Shown: in pieces, positions 40,187 to 48,565 of the stretch | How the letters are laid out: each line of letters opens with the position of its first letter | Numbering within the stretch: position 1 is the stretch's first letter | Assembly: GCA_024711025.1 (NCBI GenBank) | Contig: JANJTP010000032.1 | Location: forward strand, 22,231 to 86,230 | Origin: Solirubrobacteraceae bacterium | GTDB taxonomy: Bacteria; Actinomycetota; Thermoleophilia; Solirubrobacterales; Solirubrobacteraceae | Direction of reading: 5' to 3' | DNA: 64,000 bases | Notes under the pieces: model-generated | Told to the model about the DNA's origin: nothing | Seen by the model: the letters and a program-made list of their open reading frames with translations, nothing else | The model's database searches: none | Made by a program: the position numbers and the translations under genes

Positions 40187-41224
40187 GTGGCCCGACCGGA
40201 TTCCACCACCGTGCCGCGCGGCGCGGTCATCGGCCTCGGAATGATCGGTCGCCACCACGCGCGGCTGCTGCAGTCATCTCCCCGCGCGCGCTTCGCGGGG
40301 GCCGTCGACCCCGCCGGCGACCGCTATGAGGTCGTACGAGACCAAACCCTCGTCTTCGGCGGCCTCGACGAGCTGCTGGCGAGCGAGCCCCCGGACTTCG
40401 CGATCGTCGCGGTGCCGACCGAGGAGCACCTCCCGGCGGTGCGCGTGCTCGCCGAGCACGGGGTCCACGTGCTGGTCGAGAAGCCGCTCGCCGCGAACGC
40501 CGCCGCCGCCGCCGAGCTGATCGAGATCGTCGAGCGCGCCGGGCTGCACGCGGCGGTCGGCCATGTCGAGCGCTGCAACCCGGCGCTGCTCGAGCTGCGC
40601 CGGCGCGTCAAGGCCGGCCAGCTCGGCGAGGTCTTCCTGATCGCCACCGAGCGCGTCGGGCCGTTCCCCGACCGCGTACGCGACGTCGGAGTCGTCAAGG
40701 ACCTCGCGACGCACGACCTCGACCTCGTCCAGTGGCTCGGGCGCTCACCGGTCGAGCTGCTCGCCGCGCAGACCCAGCACCGCATGGGCCGCCCGCACGA
40801 GGACCTCGTCCTCATGACCGGCCGCCTGGCGAGCGGCACCAGCTTCAACTCGGTCGTCGACTGGCTCTCGCCGGCGAAGGTCCGCCGCACGCGGATCCTC
40901 GGCGAGCGGGGGATGCTCGTCGCCGACACGCTGACGGCCGACCTGACGTTCTACGCGAACGGCCACGTCGTCTCCGAGTGGGGCGCCTCGCAGGCCCTTC
41001 GCGGCGTCAGCGAAGGCGACTCCACCCGCTATGCGCTGTCGCGCCGTGAGCCGCTGCTGGTCGAGCTGGAGGCGTTCCTCGACCTGCTGGGGGGCGATCC
41101 GGAGGCCGGTGTCGTCAGCCTCCGCGAGGGGCTCGACGCGCTGCTCGCGGCGGAGGCGGCGCTGGAGAGCGCGGCCAGCGGGGAGACCGTCCGCCCGATG
41201 TCGCGACAGCCCACGGCCGGCTGA
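40187..41224 (+). CDS. Gfo/Idh/MocA oxidoreductase, UDP-HexNAc(A) 3-dehydrogenase-like
   Basis: The GTG at 40187 gives 345 residues. The N-terminal Rossmann fold begins VIGLGMIGRHHARLL, and VLVEKPLA is the family's EKP motif with the catalytic Lys. AAVGHVERCNPALLEL and VGVVKDLATHDLDLVQWL match the sub-group annotated as UDP-N-acetylglucosamine or UDP-GlcNAcA 3-dehydrogenase (WbpB-like). It would oxidise C3 of the sugar before transamination. Its stop overlaps the next start (TGATG). Confidence 0.83.
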   Translation: MARPDSTTVPRGAVIGLGMIGRHHARLLQSSPRARFAGAVDPAGDRYEVVRDQTLVFGGLDELLASEPPDFAIVAVPTEEHLPAVRVLAEHGVHVLVEKPLAANAAAAAELIEIVERAGLHAAVGHVERCNPALLELRRRVKAGQLGEVFLIATERVGPFPDRVRDVGVVKDLATHDLDLVQWLGRSPVELLAAQTQHRMGRPHEDLVLMTGRLASGTSFNSVVDWLSPAKVRRTRILGERGMLVADTLTADLTFYANGHVVSEWGASQALRGVSEGDSTRYALSRREPLLVELEAFLDLLGGDPEAGVVSLREGLDALLAAEAALESAASGETVRPMSRQPTAG

Positions 41225-42489
41225 TGCGCGCGGTCGTCGTCGCGCTCGGCAAGATAGGGCTGCCGCTGGCGGCGAGGATCGCCCAGGCCGGCCACGAGGT
41301 CGTCGGATGCGACGTCGACCAGCGGGTGGTCGACGCGGTCAACGCCGGCCGCGTGCCGTACCCCGGCGAGTCGAGCCTGGAGGGCGTGCTGGCCGAGATC
41401 GTGGCCGCCGGCCGGCTGTGCGCTCGACGGGACACGACTGCGGCGGTCGCGCAGGGCGCCGAGCTCGTCGTCGCCGTCCCTCCACTGGTGATCGACGGCG
41501 AAGCCCAGCCCGACTGGCGGATCCTCGACGCGGTGATCGACGACATCGGCCGCGGCCTGCGTCCCGGAACCACCGTCAGCGTCGAGACGACGCTGCCCGT
41601 CGGCGCGATCCGCGGACGGATCGCGCCCGCCCTGGAGCGCGCCAGCGGGCTGCGCAGCGGCGTCGACTTCCATGTCGTCCACAGCCCGGAGCGCGTCTTC
41701 AGCGGGCGGGTGCTGCGCGACCTCGACGCCTACCCGAAGCTCGTCGGCGGACTCGACCGCGTCGGCGAGGCGCGTGCCGCCGAGCTCTACCGCGCGTTCC
41801 TCGGCGCCGAGGTCTGGGAGCTCGGCTCGGCCGAGGCGGCCGAGCTGACGAAGCTCGCCGAGACGACCTACCGGGACGTGAACATCGCGTTCGCCAACGA
41901 GCTGGCGCGCTACGCCGACCGGCTCGGGCTCGATGTCGAGCGCGTCATCGCCGCGGCGAACAGCCAGCCGTTCAGCCACATCCACCGCCCGGGCGTGGCG
42001 GTCGGCGGGCACTGCATCCCGGTGTACCCGCGCCTGCTGCTGTCAGGCGACCCGAGCGCCACGCTGCCGCGGGCGGCGCGCGCCGTCAACGAGGCGATGC
42101 CCGCCTACGCGGTCGAGCGCCTCGGCGACCTGCTGGACGGCGGGCTGCGCGGCGCGCGCGTGCTGATCCTCGGCGTCGCGTACCGCGGGGCGGTCAAGGA
42201 GACCGCCTTCAGCGGGGCGTTCGCGCTGCGCGACGCGATCGACGCCGCGGGAGGGCTGGCGCTCGCGACCGACCCCCTCTACGAGGACGGCGAGCTGGCT
42301 GCGCTCGGCTTCGAGCCGTGGGACGGCGAGCCGATCGACGCCGCGATCCTCCAGGCCGATCACCCGGAGTACCGCGGGCTCACGGCGGCGGATCTGCCGG
42401 GCGCGCGCGCCGTGCTCGACGGTCGCGCGGTGCTCGACCTGGCGGGGCTGCGCGCCGCCGGCCTGGAGGCTGCCGGGATCGGTCGCTGA
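41224..42489 (+). CDS. UDP-N-acetyl hexosamine 6-dehydrogenase (WbpA/WecC type)
   Basis: The 421-residue protein has the UDP-glucose/UDP-ManNAc dehydrogenase layout: an N-terminal NAD domain (VVVALGKIGLPLAARIAQ), a central helix region with AELTKLAETTYRDVNIAFANELA, and the catalytic Cys in GVAVGGHCIPVYP. A C-terminal UDP-binding domain follows. It oxidises C6 of a UDP-HexNAc to the uronic acid with two NAD. The first Gly of the dinucleotide motif is Ala here. It is coupled to the 3-dehydrogenase gene. Confidence 0.88.
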   Translation: MRAVVVALGKIGLPLAARIAQAGHEVVGCDVDQRVVDAVNAGRVPYPGESSLEGVLAEIVAAGRLCARRDTTAAVAQGAELVVAVPPLVIDGEAQPDWRILDAVIDDIGRGLRPGTTVSVETTLPVGAIRGRIAPALERASGLRSGVDFHVVHSPERVFSGRVLRDLDAYPKLVGGLDRVGEARAAELYRAFLGAEVWELGSAEAAELTKLAETTYRDVNIAFANELARYADRLGLDVERVIAAANSQPFSHIHRPGVAVGGHCIPVYPRLLLSGDPSATLPRAARAVNEAMPAYAVERLGDLLDGGLRGARVLILGVAYRGAVKETAFSGAFALRDAIDAAGGLALATDPLYEDGELAALGFEPWDGEPIDAAILQADHPEYRGLTAADLPGARAVLDGRAVLDLAGLRAAGLEAAGIGR

Positions 42490-42490
42490 G

Positions 42491-42522
42491 GTCCCCGGAT
42501 TGCGGGCTCGCGCCCTGGGGAC
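42491..42522. terminator. Nested hairpin between convergent sugar-nucleotide genes
   Basis: GTCCCC (42491-42496) pairs with GGGGAC (42517-42522), enclosing an inner GGGC/GCCC stem. It immediately follows the dehydrogenase stop and faces the converging epimerase gene. Confidence 0.55.
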
Positions 42523-42641
42523 TCAGCAGGGCGTGCCCCGCCCGCGTCGGCCGCTCGAACGCGGGCCTCGGTCCCCGGTCCTCGGTCCTCGGGAGCCCAG
42601 GGTCGCCGGAACCGGAGAGAGGCTCGCCGGGCGAGCGGGCG

Positions 42642-43712
42642 TCAGGCGGTGAGCGTCGCCAGCGCCGCCACGACGCGTGTCCCGGCGCGTCCGTCGCCGT
42701 AGAGCTCAGGCCGGAAGGCCGGCTCGGAGCGCTCCAGCGCCGCGAGCGCGGCCGCGGCGTCCAGGTCGACGAGCGTGTTCCAGCCGGCGTCGACCGTCTC
42801 GGTCCACTCGGTGCTGTCGCGCAGCGTCACGCAGCGCACGCCGGCCAGGTACGCCTCCTTCTGCACGCCGCCCGAGTCGGTGAGCGCCGCGGCGGCGCGC
42901 AGCAGCAGCGAGGTGAATGCGACGTACCCGAGCGGCGGAAGGACCCGAACCCGTCCGTCCGAGCCCAGCTCGTCGAGCAGGCCGGCCGCCTCCAGGCGCG
43001 CCCGGGTGCGGGGATGGAGCGGCAGGACGACCGGCAGCGGCATCGCGCGCAGCAGCGCGACGAGCGCGCGCAGGCGATCCGGGTCGTCGACGTTGCCGGC
43101 CCGATGCGCGGTCGCCACGAGGTAGCCGCCCGCCTCGACGCCCGCCTCGCGCAGCGGTCCGTCGGTCTCCTGCGCGCGCGGCCGGACCAGCCGCGCGACG
43201 TCGGCCATGACGTCACCGACGAGCTCGACTCGGCCGACGGCGCTCTCGCGGGCGAGATTCGCGACAGCCACCTCGGTCGGGCAGAGCAGCAGCTCCGAGA
43301 GGTGGTCGGTGAGGACGCGGTTGAGCTCCTCGGGCATCGCGCGGTCGAACGAGCGCATGCCCGCCTCGACGTGCGCGACCGGGATCCGCGCCTGAGCCGC
43401 GGCCAGGCCGCCGGCCAGCGTCGAGTTCGTGTCGCCGTAGACGAGCACGGCGTCGGGTCGCTCGCGGGCAAGCAGCGGGCCGAGCGCGGCGAGCATCCGC
43501 GCCGTCTGCTCGGTGTTGGTTCCGCCGCCGATGCCGAGCTCGCGCTCGGGGCGGGGGATCCCGAGCTCCTCGACGAAGACGGTCGACAGCTCGTCGTCGT
43601 AGTGCTGGCCGGTGTGGACGAGCAGCTCCTCGTGCGTGGCGCGCAGGAGGCTCGAGACGGCGGCCGCCTTGACGAACTGCGGCCGGTTTCCGATGACGGT
43701 GACGATCCTCAC
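42642..43712 (-). CDS. wecB: UDP-N-acetylglucosamine 2-epimerase-like enzyme
   Basis: The GTG at 43712 gives 356 residues. GNRPQFVKAAAV at the N-terminus, VHTGQHYDDELS, VYGDTNSTLAGGLAA, HVEAGMRSFDRAMPEELNR and the C-terminal LTDSGGVQKEAYLAG are the WecB/WbpI signature blocks, including the His-Glu-Ala-Gly catalytic region. It inverts C2, making a ManNAc-type configuration. Class IV aminotransferase coupling (GTGA) argues that the epimerase belongs to the same sugar pathway as the genes at 39452-42489. Confidence 0.9.
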   Translation of the reverse strand: MRIVTVIGNRPQFVKAAAVSSLLRATHEELLVHTGQHYDDELSTVFVEELGIPRPERELGIGGGTNTEQTARMLAALGPLLARERPDAVLVYGDTNSTLAGGLAAAQARIPVAHVEAGMRSFDRAMPEELNRVLTDHLSELLLCPTEVAVANLARESAVGRVELVGDVMADVARLVRPRAQETDGPLREAGVEAGGYLVATAHRAGNVDDPDRLRALVALLRAMPLPVVLPLHPRTRARLEAAGLLDELGSDGRVRVLPPLGYVAFTSLLLRAAAALTDSGGVQKEAYLAGVRCVTLRDSTEWTETVDAGWNTLVDLDAAAALAALERSEPAFRPELYGDGRAGTRVVAALATLTA

Positions 43713-44497
43713 GCGGAGCCCGTCGCGCGCGTGACGGCCTCGCGCAGCGCCGCACCGGCGCGCCGTGTCAGCGGGCCCGGCGTGACGGCCAGCGCGACCC
43801 CGTCGATCGACCGGACCGGGTGGACCTCGCGCGTCGTCGACGCGAGGAACGCCTCCTGGGCGAAGGGCAGCTCGTCGACGCTGATCGGGCGCTCGGTGAC
43901 GAGCCCGCTCTCGACCAGTCGCCGCCTGGTGATCGAGTCGAGGATGTGGTCGCTGAGCGGCGGCGTGACGAGGGTCTCGCCGTCGAGCGAGCAGACGAAC
44001 GACTGGCGCGGGCCCTCGAGCACCCTGCCGTGGGGTGTGACGAGCAGCGCCTCGTCGGCCCCACGCTCCCGCGCCAGGCGCGACGCCAGCATGTTCGCCG
44101 CGTACGAGAGCGACTTGATGTCGTCGAGCAGCCGCCGCGGCACGTCGGCGAGCGTCACCAGCGCGAGCGACTCGACATGGGTCGGCGCGGGCTCGTTGAT
44201 CACGATCCGCCGGCCGCCGCGTGTCGCGACGAGCCGCAGCATCCCCTCGGCGGCCTCGCCGGCCGCGTCGAGGACGCAGGCAACGTCGGCCGCGAAGAGC
44301 TCGGCGCTGAAGCCCTCGAGCCGCAGGCCCGCGGCGGACCGCGCCATCCGCTCGAGGTGCTCGTCGAGCGCGTACGGCACGCCGTCGTACAGCGCCACGA
44401 CCTCGAAGACGCCGTCGCCGCGCAGCAGGCCCTCGTCGGTCACGGGGACCGTGGCGCGGTCGACCGGCATGACGACGCCGTCGAGACAGGCAAGCAC
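43709..44497 (-). CDS. PLP-dependent class IV aminotransferase or aminodeoxychorismate lyase
   Basis: The 262-residue protein shows fold type IV features: LLRGDGVFEVVALYDG near the N-terminus, the PLP Lys in DDIKSLSYAANMLA, then EALLVTPHGRVLEGPRQSFV, and EAFLASTTREVHPV. This is the BCAT/D-amino acid aminotransferase/PabC family. The gene overlaps the epimerase gene by 4 nt. PabC (folate) or branched-chain amino acid use is the conservative reading; a sugar aminotransferase is suggested by context only. TACGAT lies 6 nt before the GTG. Confidence 0.85.
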   Translation of the reverse strand: MLACLDGVVMPVDRATVPVTDEGLLRGDGVFEVVALYDGVPYALDEHLERMARSAAGLRLEGFSAELFAADVACVLDAAGEAAEGMLRLVATRGGRRIVINEPAPTHVESLALVTLADVPRRLLDDIKSLSYAANMLASRLARERGADEALLVTPHGRVLEGPRQSFVCSLDGETLVTPPLSDHILDSITRRRLVESGLVTERPISVDELPFAQEAFLASTTREVHPVRSIDGVALAVTPGPLTRRAGAALREAVTRATGSA

Positions 44498-44614
44498 GGG
44501 GGGATCGTAGTGCGGGAGCTGCGGATGCGGCGCTCAGGCCCGGTCGGCGATCGCCGACCCGCGCGAGCGGGGCGACACGAGCCAAGCCGCCGCGATCGAG
44601 GTGTCGGCGGCGAG

Positions 44615-45022
44615 CTAGGAGGCGCGGTCCGCGTCGACGCAGAAGCGATTCTCGCCGCGGTTCAGGCAGATCAGCCCGACCAGCGTTCCATCGTCCTCCA
44701 CGACCGGCAGGCGATCCGCCGCTCCGACCTCGAGCAGCTCCATCGCACGAGCGACCGGGTCATCCGGACGGACATCCGGGAACCGGCGCGAGGCGATATC
44801 CCCCAGCGTCTCGTCGCCATCGCGCTCGGCGACGTCTGCGCGATCCACGCCGCCGACGAGCTTCCCGTCGCGGGTCACGAGCAGGAGCAGCACGAGCGGG
44901 CTCTCGAACTGCGCGCGGGCCTCAGCGACGGTCGTGTCCGGGCCGCACGTTCGCGGCGCGTGCAGCATCGCGTCGCGAACCAGCGGGCCGACGGAATCCA
45001 GCGGGACCATTACGGAGGACAT
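44615..45022 (-). CDS. CBS-domain pair protein
   Basis: The 135-residue protein consists of two CBS motifs (about 10-65 and 72-130), with VGGVDRADVAERDGDE and RLPVVEDDGTLVGLICL as the characteristic strand-turn-helix segments. Such stand-alone proteins bind adenosine nucleotides and regulate partners. TAGACT lies 7 nt before the ATG, which supports this start. It is the last chromosomal gene before the integrated element. Confidence 0.82.
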   Translation of the reverse strand: MSSVMVPLDSVGPLVRDAMLHAPRTCGPDTTVAEARAQFESPLVLLLLVTRDGKLVGGVDRADVAERDGDETLGDIASRRFPDVRPDDPVARAMELLEVGAADRLPVVEDDGTLVGLICLNRGENRFCVDADRAS

Positions 45023-45111
45023 GCAAAGGAGTCTATGGACCCCGATGCGCCGGCTGAGGGCACTGGACGAGCGCTGACCTGCCGTGACCGCCCGTCGCCT
45101 GGGGATCGCGA

Positions 45112-45161
45112 CCAGTGCCCCCGCCAGGAATCGAACCTGGAACCTTCGGATTAAGAGTCCG
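45112..45161. repeat. Left attachment site (direct repeat copy, tRNA-Lys fragment)
   Basis: This 50-bp sequence is identical to 50596-50645. On the minus strand it reads as the 3' part of tRNA-Lys from the anticodon loop to the discriminator, but what follows (45162 onwards) does not complete a D-arm or acceptor stem, so it is a truncated tRNA copy left by integration. Confidence 0.93.
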
Positions 45162-45241
45162 TGTCAGCGGCTACGAATCGCGCAAAGTAGAAACAAACCG
45201 AACGCCAGAAACCGCGGTTTCACGGCGTTCTACGGCCCAAA

Positions 45242-45289
45242 TGTTGCCTAAGGTGTTGCCTGGGCCGCGTGTTGCCTGACGTGTTGCCT
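45242..45289 (+). repeat. Four TGTTGCCT arm-type repeats near the left end
   Basis: TGTTGCCT occurs at 45242-45249, 45254-45261, 45270-45277 and 45282-45289, with start spacings of 12, 16 and 12. The array lies 80 bp inside the left attachment site and before the integrase gene. The placement is that of integrase N-terminal-domain (arm) binding sites and could also control integrase transcription. Confidence 0.75.
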
Positions 45290-45379
45290 GCGCAGTACGC
45301 TTCCCGCTGAGAGGCATTGAAGAGGCCCCGCGCCGAGGGTGAATCGGCCGGGGCCCGGACACCCGGGAGGGACCCCCGA

Positions 45380-46762
45380 ATGTCACCTGTGAACGCTACC
45401 GAATCGCTCCCTGCCTACTCCCTTCATGTGCGGGCGCAGGGGCGCGGCGAGCCGGCTTGGCGCGTCTTGTGGCGCCACAGGCGCTCTGACGGGGCGCTGC
45501 GCCCGGTGAACCGCACGCTCGGCGCGGCGTGGCTCGACGCCGACCCGCAGGCGCCCGCCACACCGGAGGCCCCGGCGGGCTGGCGCAAGCGTGCGGGCCG
45601 CCCGCGCGATGGCGCGCTCGACCATCGTGGCGCGCAGCTCGCTGCCGAGCGCGTCGTCCGCGAAACGCTCCCGAAGCTGCGCGCCGCCGAGCAGGGCGAG
45701 CGGCCCGCGCCGCGCGGCCCTGTCACGCTGCGGGAGATCGCCGCGGCGTGGCTGGAGCACGGCGAACGCGTCAAGCGCTGGAAGCCGTCGACGGCGCGCG
45801 ACGCGCGCCTCATGCTCGCCGAGCCCGGACGGGCGCACAAGCGCGGCCACGGCGCCAGCGCCGGACTCGTGATGCGCGCGCTCGGCGACGTGCCCGCGAG
45901 CGAGATCACCGCCCGCCAGGTCAACGAGCTGCTGCGCGAGATCGCGGCGACGGGCGCCAGCGACCGCACGGTCAACAAGTACCGCGGGATGCTCCGCGCG
46001 ATCTACAACCACGCCTGCCGCGCCGCCACGTTCGACCTCGCGGCGAACCCCGTTCGTGACACCGATGCGCGCCGCCAGCACGCGCGCCAGCCACTCGACT
46101 ACTACCGCCCCGAGGAGGTCGAGGCGATCGCCCGGGTGTTCGAGTCCGGTGCGCACCGGCGGGCGCGCGAAGCGGACCCCGACGAGCGCCACTGGCAACG
46201 AGCCGACGACCGCCAGGACGCCGACGCGGTGCGCCTCGCCGCGTACACGGGGCTGCGGCGCGGTGAGCTTGTCGCGCTGCGCTGGCGCGACGTCGACTGG
46301 GAGGGTCGCAAGCTGACCGTCCGGCGCGCGCTGTCCGCCGGGGAGATCCAAGCGACCCCAAAGGGCGGGCGAGCGCGGGAGGTGCCGCTGTCCGCGCAGG
46401 CCGCGGCAGCGTTCGATCGTCTCTCCCGGCGCGACGGGTTCACCGGCCGCGATGACTACGTGCTCGTCGGGCGCGCCGGCGGACACCTCGACCCTGACGC
46501 CCTCTCACGCCGCTACACGCTCGCGCGCAACGCCACGGGGCTGCGGCCGCTGCCGCTTCACTCGCTGCGTCACGCCTTCGGCTCCGGGCTCGTCGCCGCA
46601 GGGCTCGACCTCGCGACCGTCCAAGCCGCGATGGGGCACGCCTCGATCACCACGACGCAGGTCTACCTTCACGCCCGTCCGGCGAACGAGGTCGCCGACC
46701 GCTTCACCGAGGCGTTCAACACAACACCGAGCGGCACGCTCGTCGAGGCAGCGGCGCACTGA
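45380..46762 (+). CDS. int: Tyrosine recombinase (phage-type integrase)
   Basis: I chose the ATG at 45380, preceded by GGGAGGG, over an upstream TTG at 45317; this gives 460 residues. An arm-binding N-terminal region and a SAM-like core-binding domain (about 110-225: EIAAAWLEHGERVKRWKPST) precede the catalytic domain. The latter has Arg in YTGLRRGELVALRW, His-x-x-Arg in LHSLRHAFGSGL, and the second His and nucleophilic Tyr in GHASITTTQVYLHA. It integrates and excises the element at tRNA-Lys. A basic low-complexity insert near 255-280 is unusual. Confidence 0.94.
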   Translation: MSPVNATESLPAYSLHVRAQGRGEPAWRVLWRHRRSDGALRPVNRTLGAAWLDADPQAPATPEAPAGWRKRAGRPRDGALDHRGAQLAAERVVRETLPKLRAAEQGERPAPRGPVTLREIAAAWLEHGERVKRWKPSTARDARLMLAEPGRAHKRGHGASAGLVMRALGDVPASEITARQVNELLREIAATGASDRTVNKYRGMLRAIYNHACRAATFDLAANPVRDTDARRQHARQPLDYYRPEEVEAIARVFESGAHRRAREADPDERHWQRADDRQDADAVRLAAYTGLRRGELVALRWRDVDWEGRKLTVRRALSAGEIQATPKGGRAREVPLSAQAAAAFDRLSRRDGFTGRDDYVLVGRAGGHLDPDALSRRYTLARNATGLRPLPLHSLRHAFGSGLVAAGLDLATVQAAMGHASITTTQVYLHARPANEVADRFTEAFNTTPSGTLVEAAAH

Positions 46763-46903
46763 GCGGCCGTGGCGACGAAGCGAAGACGCTCATCGTCAGG
46801 GGCTCGTCGCCGCCCCGGGGGGTGACCCCAGGCCAGCTTCGGGTGGGTGCGCTGACGCGGCCCATTCCTGCCGGCGTCGGCCGCGTTCGTCTCCGGCCTG
46901 TTC

Positions 46904-47344
46904 CTATCGGACGTGGTACGTCTCCGTACAGCGCTCTCCGCCGGTAGCCAGGCAGTAGTAATCGGTCTGCTTGACCGTGTAGGCGTAGTTCCACCACACA
47001 TCACCACGCTTGCGGGCCAACCAGATAGTGGCGCTCCCCTTGAAGCCGACGTCCCCGATGACCCAGGACACGCTGCGACAGCGGACCCGTGTACGAGAAC
47101 GACGACCGCAGCGCGCGATCCGCTTGGCGTAGCCGTGGCGGTAGGCGCTCCCGAATCGACGCTTCAACGCAACTCGGATGTAGTGCTTCGCCGCATCGGG
47201 CGTAAGTCTTGGCAGCGGCCCCGAGTCCAGTGCGATGCGCGGAACTGACGTCCCAGGCGCGGGCTCACGGACTGCCGCTTGTGCGCCCGCCACCGACGAG
47301 ACGAGCAGAAGGAGCGTCGAAGCGATGGCAAGAGCGAGCCGCAT
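46904..47344 (-). CDS. Small secreted Cys-containing protein (element cargo)
   Basis: The 146-residue product has a clear signal peptide ending around VAGAQA (residue 23). The mature part contains FGSAYRHGYAKRIARCGRRS followed by TRVRCRSVSW and, near the end, YYCLATGGERCTETY; the four Cys could make two disulfides. The C-x-R-x-S-R-T-R-x-x-C-x-x-x-S-W pattern recurs in secreted actinobacterial proteins of unknown function. It is transcribed opposite to the element backbone, as cargo often is. Its 5' third is copied in the tandem duplication at 47651-48115. Confidence 0.65.
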   Translation of the reverse strand: MRLALAIASTLLLLVSSVAGAQAAVREPAPGTSVPRIALDSGPLPRLTPDAAKHYIRVALKRRFGSAYRHGYAKRIARCGRRSRTRVRCRSVSWVIGDVGFKGSATIWLARKRGDVWWNYAYTVKQTDYYCLATGGERCTETYHVR

Positions 47345-48115
47345 AGTCGGCAGGCTAGTTCGTCGTCATCGTGAAAGCCACGGTGGAAGCGCTGGTCCTT
47401 TCCATGCGAGCTCTCGGCGATCCCAATGCCGCTTGACTAGCAGCCTTTTTTCTCTCGCACGCTGGTCGAGGTCATCCGCCGACCATCCGCGCGCGCCGGG
47501 CGGCTAAGAACTCCGGAAGGGCGGGACACCGTCACTCGCGCGCGCCCGTAGACGGCGAGTAGAAGGAGTGTCCATGAGTTCCGTTCCGGTCGCCCGGGCA
47601 TCGGCGCCCAAGGCCCTTTTTGCGTGTGCGCGCTGTCCGCCGGGGAGATCCGCCGCATCGAGCGTAAGCCGTGGCAGCGGCCCCGAGTCCAGTGCGATGC
47701 GCGGAACTGACGTCCCAGGCGCGGGCTCACGGACTGCCGCTTGTGCGCCCGCCACCGACGAGACGAGCAGAAGGAGCGTCGAAGCGATGGCAAGAGCGGG
47801 CCGCATAGTCGGCAGGCTAGTTCGTCGTCATCGTGAAAGCCACGGTGGAAGCGCTGGTCCTTTCCATGCGAGCTCTCGGCGATCCCGATGCCGCTTGACT
47901 AGCAGCCTTTTTCTCTCGCACGCTGGTCGAGGTCATCCGCCGACCATCCGCGCGCGCCGGGCGGCTAAGAACTCCGGAAGGGCGGGACACCGTCACTCGC
48001 GCGCGCCCGTGGACGGCGAGTAGAAGGAGTGTCCATGAGTGCCGTTCCGGTCGCCCGGGCATCGGCGCCCAAGGCCCTTTTTGCGTGTGCGCGCTGTCCG
48101 CCGGGGAGATCCGCC
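47188..48115. repeat. Tandem direct duplication of about 460 bp
   Basis: About 463 bp starting at 47188 is repeated directly at 47651-48115, with only scattered substitutions and one- or two-base indels, for example six versus five T in the CCTTTTT tract near 47450 and 47910. Each copy carries the 5' end and upstream region of the secreted-protein gene and a short plus-strand start with an AAGGAG site. A 24-nt segment ending each copy (GCGCGCTGTCCGCCGGGGAG onward) also occurs inside the integrase gene near 46328. Confidence 0.85.
47504..47806 (-). pseudogene. Truncated duplicate of the secreted-protein gene
   Basis: The first 50 or so residues are nearly identical to the protein encoded at 46904-47344 (signal peptide through DSGPLPRLTLDAA). 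The frame then runs into the duplicated flank, giving an unrelated Arg/Ala-rich tail, AHAKRALGADARATG, and a stop. The globular C-terminal half with the Cys residues is missing. It is probably a by-product of the tandem duplication, though a short secreted peptide could still be made. Confidence 0.7.
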
Positions 48116-48187
48116 GTTCCGGTCGCTCGGCGAGTCCGTCCGACGCCGTTCTTGCGTGCCCGAAGGCTCGACAAACTTTCACGGTGA
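48035..48187 (+). CDS. 50-residue small ORF with strong ribosome-binding site
   Basis: The ATG follows GAAGGAGTGTCC, one of the best Shine-Dalgarno sites in the window. The product begins MSAVPVARASAPKALFACAR, contains a Cys-x-x-Cys (CARC) and ends in a basic stretch, FLRARRLDKLSR. The first duplication copy has the same start at 47574, with a different continuation of about 149 codons. I recognise no family. Coding is uncertain; the conserved start might instead belong to a leader peptide. Confidence 0.35.
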   Translation: MSAVPVARASAPKALFACARCPPGRSAVPVARRVRPTPFLRARRLDKLSR

Positions 48188-48265
48188 ACATCGGGCGGCC
48201 ATGAAAGCTCGGATGTAGCGGCCAAACACTTTGCTTTCACCGGAGTGTGTGCTTCATTGGCAGTC

Positions 48266-48565
48266 ATGGGAATAGCAGGCGATTTGAGCGGCGCGACAGG
48301 TTCGCGCGACATCACGAGTCAGCAAATCCGGGAGATGCGACAGCGCTCGGGGCTCACGCAAGTACAGCTTGCCGTGTCGGCGGGATGCAGCATGAGCAGC
48401 GTCTCCAACCTCGAAGCGGGATACGTCCCACGTCGGGGTCGCGTGCTCGCGCGCGTGCTCGCCGCGCTCGACCGCCTAGAAGCTGAAAAGAGCAACGCCG
48501 CGAGGGCAAGTCGCGGCGCTGCGGGTGAGGAGCAGCGTGGTGGCAGCTCTCATGGTGGAGCGTAA
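48266..48565 (+). CDS. XRE-family helix-turn-helix regulator
   Basis: The 99-residue protein (ATG at 48266; a GTG at 48245 would add 7 residues) has one lambda-Cro-like HTH: ITSQQIREMRQRSGLTQVQL, then SAGCSMSSVSNLEAGYVPRR and a closing helix RVLAALDRLE. It probably represses its own operon and sets the replication or excision state of the element. Its 3' end overlaps the AAA ATPase gene, so the two are coupled. Confidence 0.85.
   Translation: MGIAGDLSGATGSRDITSQQIREMRQRSGLTQVQLAVSAGCSMSSVSNLEAGYVPRRGRVLARVLAALDRLEAEKSNAARASRGAAGEEQRGGSSHGGA

Noticed and set aside
41031..44510. 1159-codon open frame on the plus strand
   Set aside because: It covers two well-supported genes in other frames (the 6-dehydrogenase on plus, the epimerase and aminotransferase on minus). 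The composition is Arg-rich and featureless.
45116..45161. Possible second tRNA-Lys gene
   Set aside because: Only the 3' part is present; the sequence beyond 45161 cannot form the D-arm or the 5' acceptor strand. It is an attachment-site remnant.
45242..45289. CRISPR-like array in the TGTTGCCT repeats
   Set aside because: The repeat is 8 nt, with 4-8 nt between copies and no cas genes, far from CRISPR repeat and spacer lengths. Arm-type integrase sites explain it better.
48525..48539. GTG codons at 48525 or 48537 as start of the element ATPase
   Set aside because: GAGGAG at 48527-48532 is best spaced for the GTG at 48540. The 48525 codon has no upstream site, although neither earlier start can be excluded.
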